A stretch of 64,000 nt of DNA from Chrysemys picta bellii (lineage: Eukaryota; Chordata; Testudines; Emydidae): contig NC_088799.1 in the NCBI RefSeq assembly GCF_011386835.1, positions 77,209,302-77,273,301 of the forward strand, written 5' to 3'. Position 1 is the stretch's first letter. Each line of letters starts with the position of its first letter. Below the pieces are notes generated by a model, which made no database searches, was not told the DNA's origin, and worked only from the letters and a program-made list of their open reading frames with translations. Made by a program: the position numbers and the translations under genes. Positions 9,841 to 20,685 of this stretch are shown in pieces.

Positions 9841-11468
9841 TCAAATTTTGGGAAATGAGAGCCTTCTGCTACTAGAGCTCTCTGCAGGGGTGGAGTGAGA
9901 CTTAGCAGGGACTCTGCCGCCTCTCCTTCTTTGCACTTTGGGTGAGGTGGGTGGACTTGGTGGCGGGGGAGGGCGGTTAGAGATGGACTGCAGCGGGGCT
10001 CTGTCCTCCTGCCTCCGTTCCTGCAGAACATCCACAAGGCGCCGGAGCGTGTCCGTTTGCTCCCTCAGTAGTCCAAGCAGCGTTTGAGTCGCCTGCTGGT
10101 CTTCCTGCCGCCACCTCTCCTCCCGATCCATGTTGGCTTGGTGCATTCGGGTCAAGTTCTCCCGCCACTGGGTCTGCTGTGATGCCTGGGCTTGGGAACA
10201 GGCCATAAGCTCAGAGAACATGTCCTCCCGTGTCCTCTTCTTCCTACGCCTAATCCGCGCTAGCCTCTGGGAGTGTGATTCCAGGCTAGGTTGTGAGACA
10301 GTCGCAGACGGGGCTGTGGAAATGGGAAAAAGGGAGTGAATTCCTAAGAAAGATAAATGTAGTTGTGAACAAAGAACATAGTCTTTCTCTGTGAACAAGA
10401 CCATGCACAGCACCTTTCACATGCGCACTCAGCACAAGGTCGAATTCTCGGCCTTCGCATTCAGTGCCTGGGGTCTTGAACAGCACATTTGAGAAGCGAG
10501 GCAGCACAACGGAATTTCTGTTGCAGGCAGACATGGTAAGCCGTACACTTGTGGCAGTTTAAAACTTTTATATTACCACTGGCCTCATTTCACATTTAAA
10601 TCAATGTCAGTCCCTGCTGCCAGCAATCCGGCAAGCGGGAACTCTGCCCCTGTCCCACCCCCTCGCGGCTGTCCCCGGGAACAATCCCTTTCGGCTGCCC
10701 CTCTCCCGCCTCCACCGCGTGGCTGCAAACCAGCGGTTACAGTTCTGTAAAGGAACGGGAAAGCAGTCCCAACACTAACATTCCCCTACCTAATTAAAAG
10801 CAGGTCACCATGGCCGACATCACCCTGATGAGGATCTCCGAGAGCGACAAAGAGAGAATGCTCCGGGAAAGCCTCCAAAGACCAGGGCCGTATGCCGCCC
10901 TGCTGTGCAGAGCAATGATCCCCGAGTACTTGATAATCTCGTGGCGCGGCAACGTGTCGTACTTCGGAGGATCCAATAAGGCCGCTCTCCCCAAGAACCT
11001 CATGCAACGGCTTTCAAGTTACCTCCAGGAGAGCTTCATCGAGATGTCCCAGGAGGATTACTGCTCTATCCCCGGACACATAGACCGCATTTTACTGTAG
11101 CTGCAGTAGCAGGGAATAAACAGTAGAGCGGCTTGTGCAGGACAATCACTGAAAACCGGACATTGCTAGATTTCTTTTCAAAACTTGCACTGCCCCTTAC
11201 TAAACCGTTAAGCGCCTAGGGCACACTAATCATGAACAACCCATTCTTTTAATTGTTAATATTCCTGTTTTGTTAAAAATAAATGTTTAGATGTTTACAA
11301 CACTTACTGGCTGATCCTTCACCAGATTCTGTGTCCGGGGTAACGGCTGGGGACGCTTCGTAGGGGATCTCTGTAAGGGTGATGAAGAGATCCTGGCTGT
11401 CGGGGAAATCAGCGTTGTGAGAGCTGCCGACTGCCTCGCCCTCCTCAATGCGTGGATGAGACAATGAT
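9841..11468 (-). pseudogene. Harbinger Myb/SANT-like DNA-binding protein, N-terminal part missing
   Basis: Two exons are visible. The upstream one, about 11468 down to 11308 (LPDSQDLF-like text FPDSQDLFITLTEIP), ends at a GTAAGT donor. The last, 10313-9841, begins after TTTCCACAG and runs to TGA at 9841-9843. The phases agree (1+2). The last exon encodes a basic stretch (RIRRRKKR), a long Gln/Arg/Glu-rich probable coiled coil and a proline-rich tail. In this superfamily the protein carries an N-terminal trihelix Myb/SANT domain that binds the transposon ends and brings the transposase to the nucleus. That domain is absent here because the CR1 at 11469 cuts the gene, so it is broken. A minus-strand AATAAA lies near 9760. 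Confidence 0.8.
10810..11100 (+). CDS. unrecognised 96-residue ORF inside the Harbinger element
   Basis: The ATG at 10810 has a strong context (GTCACCATGG). The frame runs 96 residues to TAG at 11098-11100 and an AATAAA follows at 11115-11120. It lies wholly inside the intron of the Myb-like gene (10314-11307) on the opposite strand, and an AG with a weak pyrimidine tract sits just before it, so it may be an exon of a longer plus-strand transcript. Residues about 28-76 follow a pattern faintly like a BEN domain: A-LL, a hydrophobic stretch, a loop with FGG, LPKNL, then SSYLQESF and a trailing I-DRILL. That is inference from pattern only. I do not recognise the family. Codon use is GC-rich like the transposase. 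Confidence 0.55.
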   Translation: MADITLMRISESDKERMLRESLQRPGPYAALLCRAMIPEYLIISWRGNVSYFGGSNKAALPKNLMQRLSSYLQESFIEMSQEDYCSIPGHIDRILL

Positions 11469-11535
11469 GTAGGGAGGAGGGGGTTAGATTTAGTAGGAAC
11501 TGGGGAAATTTTTGGGAAAGGGGGAGCCTATACAG

Positions 11536-11954
11536 CAGGGATGGCCAACCTGTGGCTCCGGAGCCACATGTGGCTCTTCAGAAGTTAATATGCGGCTCCT
11601 TGTATTGGCACTGACTCTGGGGCTGGAGCTACAGGTGCCAACTTTCCAATGTGCCGGGGGATGCTCACTGCTTAACCCCTGGCTCTGCCACAGACCCTGC
11701 CCCCACTCCACCCCTTCCCATCCCCTCCCCTGAGTTTGCCGTGCCCTCAATTCCCCCCTCCCCCAAGTCTCCTGCACACCATGAAACAGCTGATCAGGAG
11801 GGAGAAGGAGGCTCTGATCGGTGGGGCTGCTGGTGGGTGGGAGGCGCTGGGAGCGGGGGGAGCTGATAGAGGGCTGCTGACATATTACTGTGGCTCTTTG
11901 GCAATGTACATTGGTAAATTCTGGCTCCTTCTCAGGCTCAGGTTGGCCACCCCG
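11536..11954. mobile_element. hAT-type MITE inside CR1
   Basis: Ends CAGGGATGGCCAACCTG and CAGGTTGGCCACCCCG are inverted repeats. The 8-bp flanks CTATACAG (11528-11535) and GTATACAG (11955-11962) match at 7 of 8. CR1 text resumes on both sides. Confidence 0.85.
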
Positions 11955-12067
11955 GTATACAGGAAGGATGGGCTCCACCTAAACCAAAATGGAACCAGAT
12001 TGCTGGCACTTAAAATAAAAAAGGTCATAGAGCAGTTTTTAAACTAAGGGCTGGGGGAAGCCAACAG

Positions 12068-13101
12068 GTGCGGAGGAGCACTGTGGTTTGGACAGAGGCA
12101 TCCCTTAGGGGAGGATCTATTAATGGAGATTCTCTATGTCCTAGTAAAGAGGAGAGAATGGAAGATGATAAAATACAGGTAGGATCTGATGAGAAACAGT
12201 CAAATGAAAAAGAATCCCATTCAATTAAATCATGTAATGGCAGACTGCTAAAAAGTGACAAGTTTTTAAAGTGCTTGTATACAAATGCTAGAAGTCTAAA
12301 TAATAAAATGGTTGAACTAGAGTGCCTCGTATTAAATGAGGATATTGATATAATAGGCATCACAGAAACTTGGTGGAATGAGGATAATCAATGGGACAAG
12401 TAATACCAGAGTACAAAATATATCGGAAGGACAGAACAGGTCATACTGGTGGGTGAATGGCACTATATGTGAAAGAAAGCTTAGAATCAAATGAAGTAAA
12501 CGTTTTAAATGAACCAAACTGTACCATAGAATCTCTATGGATAGTAATTCCATGCTCTAATAATAAGAATATAGCAGTAGGGATATATTACCAACCACCT
12601 AACCAGGATAGTGATAGTGACTGTGAAATGCTCAGGGAGATTAGAGAGGCTATAAAAATAAAAAACTCAATAATAATGGGGAATTTCAACTCTCCCCATA
12701 TTGACTGGGTACATGTCATCTCAGGACGGGATGCAGAAATAAAGTTTCTTGACACCTTAAATGACTGCTTCTTGGAGCAGCTAGACCTGGAACCCACAAG
12801 AGGAGAGGCAATTCTTGATTTAGTCCTAAGTGCAGCACAAGATCTGGTCCAAGAGGTGAATAGAGCTGGACCACTTGGTAATAGTGACCATAATATAATT
12901 AAATTTAACATCCCTGTGGTGGGGAAAACACCACAGCAGCCCAACACAGTAGCATTTAATTTCAGACAGGGGGATTACACAAAAATGAGGAAGTTAGTTA
13001 AACAGAAATTAAAAGTTACAGTGCCAAAAGTGAAATCCCTGCAAGCTGCATGGAAACAAAGGCTCAATTTAAATGTATACCCCCAAATTAAAAAAAAATA
13101 G
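12068..13101 (+). pseudogene. CR1 ORF2 endonuclease remnant
   Basis: Two frames (12068-12403 and 12457-13101) together cover an AP-endonuclease domain: TNARSLNNK, ITETWW, then MGNFNSPHIDW, ILDLVLS and the catalytic-type SDHNIIKF. The usual GDFN Asp is Asn here, and there is a frameshift near 12403 and a stop after 13101. The reverse transcriptase follows in pieces. It nicks target DNA in active CR1 copies; this one is dead. Confidence 0.85.
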
Positions 13102-13660
13102 TAAGAGAACCAAAAAAGTGCCACTGTGGCTAAACAACAAAGTAAAAGAAGCAGTGAGAGGCAAAAAGGCATCCTTTAAAAAAGTGGAAATTAAATCATA
13201 TTGAGGAAAATAGAAAGGAGCATAAACTCTGGCAAATGAAGTGTAAAAATATAGTTAGGAAGGCCAAAAATTTTTTTGAAGAACAGTTAGCCAAAGACTC
13301 AAAAAGTAACAGCAAAATTTTTTTTAAGTATATCAGAAGCAGGAAGCCTGATAAACAACCACTGGGGCCACTGGACAATCGAGATGCTAAAGGAGCACTC
13401 AAGAATGATAAGGCCATTGCAGAGAAACTAAATGAATTCTTTGCATCGGTCTTCATGGCTGAGGATGTGAGGGAAATTCCCAAACCTGAGCCATTCTTTT
13501 TAGGTGACAATCTGAGCAACTCTCATAGATTGAGGTTCGGTTTTGGAACAAATTGATAAACTAAACAGTAATAAGTCACCAGGACCAGATGGAATTCACC
13601 CAAAAGTTCTGAAGGAACTCAAATGTGAAATTGCAGAACTACTAACTGTAGTTTGTAATA

Positions 13661-13950
13661 GGGTGACCAGATCACTGACATGAAATATTGGGACGGGGGG
13701 GGGAGGGGCGAAGGAGGCGGAGCAAAAAAAAAAAAAACATTTTGCGGGTGCCTGGGGAATTAGCAGGCCCCGGCCATGCCGCGGCCACGTACACTGCCCC
13801 CCCCCCCCCGGGGCCCCATGCACATGCGGCGTATCCCGCCGCCCCGTGGGGAAGGAGCCGCTGAAGCGCAGCCGAGCAGGAGAGGGAGGACAAAATTGCT
13901 TGTTTGTCCAGTGTCCCGACCGCACGTATATGTGCTGCCGAAGCAAGCAC
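13661..13950. mobile_element. MITE of the AGGGTGACCAGAT family, right end degraded
   Basis: The left terminus TAGGGTGACCAGATC matches that of the element at 48650-50384, and the interior shares GGGGCGGAGCAAAA-like text and CAGTGTC(C/T)CGACC. CR1 sequence resumes by about 13970. Confidence 0.65.
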
Positions 13951-14021
13951 TAATATACGAACAAAATTGTCAGACACATAGATGAACATAATTTGTTGGG
14001 GAAGAGTCAACATGGTATTTG

Positions 14022-14187
14022 CAAAAAGAACAGGAGTACTTGTGGCACCTTAGAGACTAACAAATTTATTTGTGAAAATTTATTTGAGCATAAGCTTTCA
14101 CAAATAAATTTGTTAGTCTCTAAGGTGCCACAAGTACTCCTGTTCTTTTTGCAGATACAGACTAACATGGCTGCTACTCTGAAACCT
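14022..14187. mobile_element. PLE tail hairpin insertion
   Basis: The PLE 3' tail is present twice in opposite orientations (about 14022-14075 and 14098-14155), forming a snapback. A perfect 16-bp target duplication, GTCAACATGGTATTTG, flanks it at 14006-14021 and 14188-14203. CR1 text is continuous once it is removed. Confidence 0.92.
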
Positions 14188-14995
14188 GTCAACATGGTAT
14201 TTGTAAAGGGAAATCATGCCTCACCAATCTACTAGAATTCTGTGAGGGGGTCAACAATCATGTGGACAAGGGGATACAGTGTACTTTGATTTTCAGAAAG
14301 CCTTTGACAAGGTTCCTCACCAAAGGCTCTTAAGCAAAGTAAGCTGTCATGGGATAAGAGGGAAGGTCCTTTCATGGACTGGTAACTGGTTAAAAGATAG
14401 GAAACAAAGGGTAGGAATAAATAGTTTTCAGAATGGAGAGCGGTAAATAGTGGTGTCCCCGGGGGGGTCTGTATTGGGATCAGTCCTATTCAATATATTC
14501 ATAAATGATCTGGAAAAAGGAGTAAACAGTGAGGTGACAAAATTTGCAGATGATACAAAACTATTCAAGATAATTACGTCCCAGGCAGATTGTGAAGAGT
14601 TACAAAAGGATCTCACCAAATGAAATTAATAGGCAGGTTTAAAACAAACAAAAGGAAGTCGTTTTTCACACAATGCACAGTCAACCTGTGGAACTCTTTG
14701 CCAGATGATGTTGTGAAGACCAAGACTATAGCAGGGTTCAAAAAGAACTAGATAAGTTAATGGAGGATAGGTCCATCAATGGCTATTAGCCAGGATGGGC
14801 AGGGAGGGTGTCCCTAGCCTCTGTTTGCCAGAAGCTGGGAATGGATGACAGTGGATGGATCACTTGATGATCACCTGTTCTGTTCATTCCCTCTGGGCAA
14901 CCTGGCATTGGCCACTGTTGGAAGACAGGATTCTGGGCTAGATGGACCTTTGGTCTGACCCAGTATGGCCATTCTTATATTCTTATTTGGATATC

Positions 14996-16564
14996 TTCAT
15001 TTCCCCAAATGGATTTTGCTGTGCAAGAAACTGGTTAACTTCCCTTTCAGGAAATAAGAAAACAGAACCCAGCCGCAATTCTGTCAAGATCAGATGCTTA
15101 TCTTAGTTATAAATAGAAAAGAGGTAGGTGGAACATTTGAAAAAAGCAGCACTGGTATACAAGGAATTATTTACTAGGGAAAGCTGCTAGGTTAATATTT
15201 GCCTAGCTTAATCATGCAGTTTTTACAGATGTTTTTTTCACCATCATATCAAATTTAATGGAGTATTTCTTAAAAGAGGATTCTGCCATACCATTTAGCA
15301 ATAAGGCCATTATTTAGTTTTGTAATAAGGAAACAAATTGCTCAATGTGATTGGCTAAGAGATGTCTCAAGCCTTTCATATCATATTTTAAGTGAGTGCT
15401 CAGATCTACTTCAACCTATAAAAGTGAGAGCTCAGATCTACTTCAGCCTATAAACATTTGGGTCATATTTTCAAAAACAGCCTCTACAATGGCACCTGCT
15501 GTTTTGTGCCTGCAATTTTAAGTGCAATCACTTACAAACACAAATAATAAAATGCAGACATCTGAATACCTGAATTGATCAGACTGTCAGGCATCTAGGT
15601 TCTATTACTACTCCAGGAAGTCCACTACGGAATTTAATATTGCTACTAATCACATGTGGAAGGTGCTCAGATACTACAGTGATGGGTGACAGTATAAAAG
15701 GGATCAGAAGATTATTTTTTACATTCATAAAATTGTGGGGCAATTCATTAGGCTTGGATGAACTCTTGTGAAAATTTGCCCCTAAACTGTAGAGCTTCAT
15801 TTAAAAAAAATTTAAATCAGTATAATTAAGAAATTAAAAAAGAAAACACCTAAATTGAATAAACTGAATGACAGAAAGATGAGTGGGTCAAATCCTCAGC
15901 TGAGGTAAATTAGCATAGCTCCTTTGACTTCAAGTCCAATGACTTGGGCGTTATGATCTCACCCACAAATTTTAATATCTTCAGTGAAAAAAAAGTGTTC
16001 AAAAACATCATCAGATGTAAAATGAAATCAAAAACTACACCTAATGTTAACCTGGCCTTTCTCCTAAGATTCTCAAACACGAGACCTCCAAACTGAGCAT
16101 GGAGGAAATTGCAACCCTAATTGTTTTTGAATAATCTCACCATACACATAGTTAATTTAATAATGTGGCTGTTGTTATATTTTTATATGCCTATCTCTTT
16201 ATTGTCACCTGCCCCAGTTTCACCTGGTCAAACAGTAGTTCCTAAACACAAAATTGAGTGAATTATATCTTTTCTTTTCTTTTTTTGCTTCACAAACCCT
16301 TTATAAATCAATCCCATAACATGGGAATCTATTAAATTAACAAATAATAGCTCTGAAGTTTCTGCACAGTTCCTGATGTATTCAGTGTTTGAGGTTTAAA
16401 ATTTGATCTCAAAGTGAGTAGTTTGAATATACATATTGGATGTCAAATACATGTATTTGCAACTGAATACGAGCATTAGACATCAAATACATGCATTCAG
16501 CTGAATCATCCAGACTAGTTTTGATGACTTGAAGAGACTCAGTGAAATGAAATCTTTATAAATA
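14996..16564. other. AT-rich intergenic, no gene recognised
   Basis: Only short chance frames. About 15890-15962 resembles a diverged palindromic repeat of the CAGCTG(A/G)GGTAAATTAG type. A short direct duplication (AGTGAG-GCTCAGATCTACTTCA) occurs at about 15391 and 15425. Confidence 0.5.
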
Positions 16565-16572
16565 CATCAGAG

Positions 16573-16962
16573 CATAGGCGCCGACTCTGTGGGTGCTCTG
16601 GGGCTGGAGCACCCACAGGGAAAAATTAGCTGGTGCTCTGCACCCACTGGCAGCCAAGCTCCCCCGACCCCCTCCGCTTCCTGCCGCCCTGCCGCCTAAC
16701 AGCTGTTTGACAGCGCTTTGGACTTTCCGGGAGGGAGGGGGAGGAGCAGGGACATGGCACGCTCAGGGATGAGGCGGAGAAGAGGCAGGGCAGGGGCGGG
16801 GACTTGGGGGATGGAGGTGGAATGGGGGGCAGGGACTTTGGGGCACGGGTGGAATGGGGGCGGGACAAGGGTGGTGCAGGGGCGGAAAGAGGCGTTGGGA
16901 GGCGGGGCCGGGGCAGGGAGGGGTCGAGCACCCACCAGGCAAAGGGGAAATCGGCGCCTATG
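16573..16962. mobile_element. hAT-type MITE with perfect TSD
   Basis: Termini CATAGGCGCCGA and TCGGCGCCTATG are perfect inverted repeats, and the 8-bp CATCAGAG occurs on both sides (16565-16572, 16963-16970). The interior is G-rich and non-coding. Confidence 0.95.
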
Positions 16963-16989
16963 CATCAGAGAGGGCGGGGGAGAGGACTT

Positions 16990-17765
16990 CTTTAAATTAA
17001 GGGCCAATGCTGGCATATGAACAAATTGATATAAAATGGCCATCAATAACTTTAGGCTTGAAGTTAGATGAAGGTTTCTAACCATCAGGGGAGTGAAGTT
17101 CTGGAACAGCCTTCCAAGGGGAGTAGTGGAGGTAAAAAACCTCACTTGTTTCAAGAATGAGCTTGGTAAAGTTTATGGAATGAATGGTATGATAAGATTG
17201 CCTACAATGGCATATGGCCCATCCATAACTGCTATTAGCAAATATGTCTGACAGCCAGAGATGGGGGCCCTGAGTTACTACAGAAAATTCTTTCCCAGGT
17301 CTCTGGCTGGTGGATTTTACTCAGAGTCTAACTGATCATTTCCCCACAGGTCAGGCTGGCAGAGACCCTGGGGATTTTCACCATTCTCTGCAGCATGGGA
17401 CACACGTCACTTGCTGGTTTGAATTAGGGTAAATGGTGGAGTCTCTTTAACTTGAAGTCTTTAAATCAAGATTTGAGGACGTTAGTAACTCAGCCAGAAT
17501 CACAGAATATCAGGGACCTCAGGCAGTCATCTAGTCCAAACCCCTGCTCAAAGCAGGACAAATCCCCAGAGAGATTTTTGCCCCCATCCCTAAATGGGCC
17601 CCCTCAAGGATTGAACTCACAACCCTGAGTTTAGCAGACTAATGCTCAAACCACTGAGCTATCCCTCCTCCTCCAGAAGTTGAGGGGTACTCTAGGAGTG
17701 GGTGGGTGATGTTCTGTGGCCTGTGATGGTCAGACTAGATGATCCCTTAAAATCTATGACATATT
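16990..17765 (+). mobile_element. CR1-type LINE 3' end, split by a SINE
   Basis: The text GTGAAGTTCTGGAACAGCC and GGTCAGACTAGATGATCC with the terminal AAAATCTATGA marks a CR1-family 3' end. It is interrupted at 17498-17672 by a SINE flanked by CCAGAA. Confidence 0.8.
17498..17672 (-). mobile_element. tRNA-derived SINE with CR1-like tail (turtle PolIII/SINE)
   Basis: The minus strand gives a box A (TAGCTCAGTGGTTTGAGCAT) and box B (GGTTGTGAGTTCAATCC), then a 3' part (GGATTTGTCCTGCTTTGAGC) shared with CR1 ends, which allows mobilisation by CR1 enzymes. Confidence 0.9.
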
Positions 17766-17769
17766 CATG

Positions 17770-19180
17770 CTTTCTGTCCCACTATTTGACCAGCTATATA
17801 GTTAGCAGATTATTTGAAACCATGTCCTATAAGAGAAAGTTGGTGCAGAATCCTCTAATTGTACCATCTAGAACTGGACAAATACTGACTGAACCAATTT
17901 TTTTAAAAATAAAATTGTTTTGGGTTGATTCAAAATGGAATTTTTTTAGGTTTCTCAGCAAAACAAATATTTAGTTTCACTTTGGGGGTTTTAGCCCCTT
18001 TTTAAAGTCTTTTAAAAAATTGGCAATTTTCAAAACAAAAGCTTATTTTGGAATGAAAAGTCAAAATGCTTCATTCCAGAAATGCCAAAATGAAATGGTT
18101 AGACTTTTTTAAAAAATCGTTTTTTTCAACCAAAGCTATTTGCTGAATACAATATGAACTTACCCCCAAAACTGCACTTTTCAGCCAGCTAATTCCACCT
18201 CTAGTACCATCATGCCATGCTGTGCTATGAACCAGTTTTAAAAAGAGATACTTAAGATATGGCTCTCATTCTGCTCCACTGAAACTCAACTACACTATTT
18301 CTGCAAGTTACCTGATTCCTACAGGCCAAGGGATTGACAATCTCAAATTATAGCCCAGTCCTGAAGCCTGAACTAATGTGAATAGTACCAATGAAGATAA
18401 CTCACTTGAGTAAGTGACTGGACCCTTTATGAATTCAAGTGTCTCTCATCTGATATTGTTCTTTCAAGCCTGCTGATATTTTCATTGTGACTTGCAACAA
18501 AATCACAAATGATTTTTTTTAAATAAATAAAGATGCTAGGTAAGAAACACTTTGCTCTTTGCAAAGTACCAATCAGATGGAAAGGATCTTGATTTATAAA
18601 CACAAAAATATTAGCATTTGATATATTATTACTTAAATGTCACAAGATCCTTCACATTCCCTTTGAGGATTGACAGATTTAGAATCTGTGTGTTACACTG
18701 TTTAGCAAATGTTTCAGAAGAAAAAAATACTTTTACATCGACTACTACATATTAAATTTCACTGAGAAGCACTAATTTATAAAACAGTGTCCCATACCTG
18801 GGTGTTGCTTGACATCAGTAACTCTGAATAATATTATTTAACTACCAGTACAGCATGCATTCTGAAAGTTTATCGTTAGGCAGAAAGGTTAAATACATTT
18901 TTCTGCTAGCATTTACACTGGTAAATCCACTGAGTTCAGGATTGGAGGCACAGAACTGCAGGTGCCTCAAATTACCTCATTGGTTTTGGTGTGAGTCAGA
19001 GCAGTAGCTTACCCATTGAGAGAAAACTTGCTTGTACAATTGAGATATCAAACTTCCGTTCATTCATCACAGTATAATATCAACATAGTGATAATTTACA
19101 ACAAAAGACATTTCCAGCAGGGAGGAAATGATGGCTGCAGGCAAAGTGAACAAATTTTCGTAATGAAATCTGCATGTAAC
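17770..19180. other. AT-rich intergenic, no gene recognised
   Basis: No conserved exon, repeat boundary or long frame seen. Confidence 0.5.
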
Positions 19181-19188
19181 ATTTAGGG

Positions 19189-19413
19189 CAGGGGTTCTCA
19201 AACTGGGGGTCAGGATCCCTCAGGAGGTCACGAGGTTATTACATGGGGGGTCACGAACTGTCAGCCCCATTCCAAATCCCACTTTGCCTCCAGTATTTAT
19301 AATGGTGTTAAATATATAAAAAAAGTGTTTTTAATTTATAAGGGGGGGGGGGTTCACACTCAGAGGCTTGCTGGGTGAAAGGGGTCATCAGTATAAAACT
19401 TTGAGAACTACTG
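19189..19413. mobile_element. hAT-type MITE, copy 1 of a family
   Basis: Ends CAGGGGTTCTCAAACTGGGG and GAGAACTACTG are inverted, and the 8-bp ATTTAGGG is repeated exactly at 19181-19188 and 19414-19421. Clearly homologous to 20450-20666. Confidence 0.95.
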
Positions 19414-19421
19414 ATTTAGGG

Positions 19422-20441
19422 TAATAGGAACAAAACTTGCAATATCTTTGCCTTTCAGTAACATTGCAACACACTCTTAACTTGCTGAGGTCATAAGGGT
19501 GTATTTTTCAGAAAAAACACAATAAGGAGTCCTATTTTTAAAATGCAAATGGTAGGCAGAAGTAATCATTTTATATATTCTGGGAATCTGAGTGGATTTT
19601 GTTGTCTAATATATGGAAACTTTTATTTAAGTAAATGACATTTTAAATTAATAGAAATGTCACCTTTACAGTAACTGAAATATTTTTAACATTTTAGAAA
19701 CTTGACCTATTTAAATTTTTAGAAGCTAATGTATCTGTAGTTTTCCATTGTAATGTACTCTACCTGTATAATACAAAACATGTTTTAACCTCATATAAAT
19801 GCACATTTCATCCTTCTATAGAGTATTGTCATTGATTTTCCTCTCCGATAAACATTTTTATATACATTTGATATATGTAAGATGCTATGCAAAATAAACC
19901 AAATTGTTAAACAGGATTTTCAAAACAGAAGGCCATTTTCTCAGACATAATGGGTGAAATCTGCAATAGCAACCTCTAAATTTAAATGCACAAAATTATG
20001 GGTTCAAATTTATGGCCTGATCCAAAGACCACTGAAATCAATGTGAGTCTAACCATCAACTTCATTGGGTTCTGGATTAATTTCTTAGGGCAAAATCTTA
20101 CCAACATTAATGCATGTGACTAACTTTGACTGCATAAGTACTAGTCCTATGTATAATTAGTCACACACTAGGTGTTGGCGGGGCTGGACTCTTAGAAGCT
20201 GGTTTTAGGCCACTTTGAAAATTTAGCTCAATAGGATTTTGTATAAAAATTTCATTTGGATTACATTCAACCACACAAAGACACATGATCTTTATTTTAG
20301 TCCGGTAATAAGCAATGGAGTGGTACCACAGACAAAGTGTGGTTTAAATGTCAAAATTTATTTTAAGAAGTCAGTAGTGTCTAATTTGGTACATTTCACA
20401 AAGTAATCCTGAAAGAAAAGAGACCGCAGCTGAAAAATAGG
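19422..20441. other. intergenic, downstream of the TASL-family gene
   Basis: AT-rich. The part near 20357-20440 may be 3' UTR of the TASL-family gene on the minus strand. Nothing else recognised. Confidence 0.45.
20357..20362 (-). terminator. candidate poly(A) signal of TASL-family gene
   Basis: TTTATT on plus, so AATAAA on minus, about 325 bp past the stop. First such signal after the MITE. Confidence 0.45.
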
Positions 20442-20449
20442 CTGTATCC

Positions 20450-20666
20450 CAGGGGTTCTCAAACTGAGGGTCAGTACCCCTCAGGGGGTCCCGAGGTTAT
20501 TACATGGGGGGTTAAGAGCTGTGAGCCTCCACTTCAAACCCTGCTTTCCCTCCAGCATTGATAATGGTGTTAAATATATTAAAAAATGTTTTTAATTTAT
20601 AACGGGATGGCACTCAGAGGCTTGTGTGTGAAAGGGGTCACCAGTACAAAAGTTTGAGAACCACTG
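20450..20666. mobile_element. hAT-type MITE in the TASL-family 3' UTR
   Basis: Ends CAGGGGTTCTCAAACTG and GAGAACCACTG. The 8-bp flanks CTGTATCC (20442-20449) and CTGTAACC (20667-20674) match at 7 of 8. The right flank is only 11 bp from the stop codon of the gene at 20686, so the MITE must lie in its 3' UTR. Confidence 0.93.
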
Positions 20667-20685
20667 CTGTAACCAAACAGTTCAA

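Larger units (their letters stand above)
7427..11468 (+). mobile_element. PIF/Harbinger DNA transposon, right end lost
   Basis: The left end GGCCTTGTCTACACTACGAG follows a TTA, the usual Harbinger target triplet. The element carries a transposase on plus (7805-9088) and, converging on it, a Myb/SANT-like gene on minus (9841 to about 11468), the normal two-gene plan of the superfamily. No matching right terminal repeat is present: at about 11469 the sequence passes directly into the 5' region of a CR1, and nothing Harbinger-like follows the CR1 at 14995. It is therefore truncated and no longer mobile by itself, although the transposase frame is intact. Confidence 0.88.
11469..14995 (+). mobile_element. 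CR1 LINE with three later insertions
   Basis: The 5' region text (GGGCTCCACCTAAACC at about 11969), endonuclease remains, reverse transcriptase remains (DFQKAFDKVPHQRL at about 14290) and a 3' end with CTGACCCAGTATGGCCATTC and a terminal ATTCTTAT repeat appear in CR1 order. Insertions split it: a hAT MITE (11536-11954), a MITE (about 13661-13950) and a PLE hairpin (14022-14187). Frame breaks and an internal deletion near 14620 make it inactive. It lies on the right edge of the Harbinger element. Confidence 0.88.

Noticed and set aside
16696..17154. 152-residue minus-strand frame
   Set aside because: Proline-rich translation of the G-rich interior of a hAT MITE running past its end.
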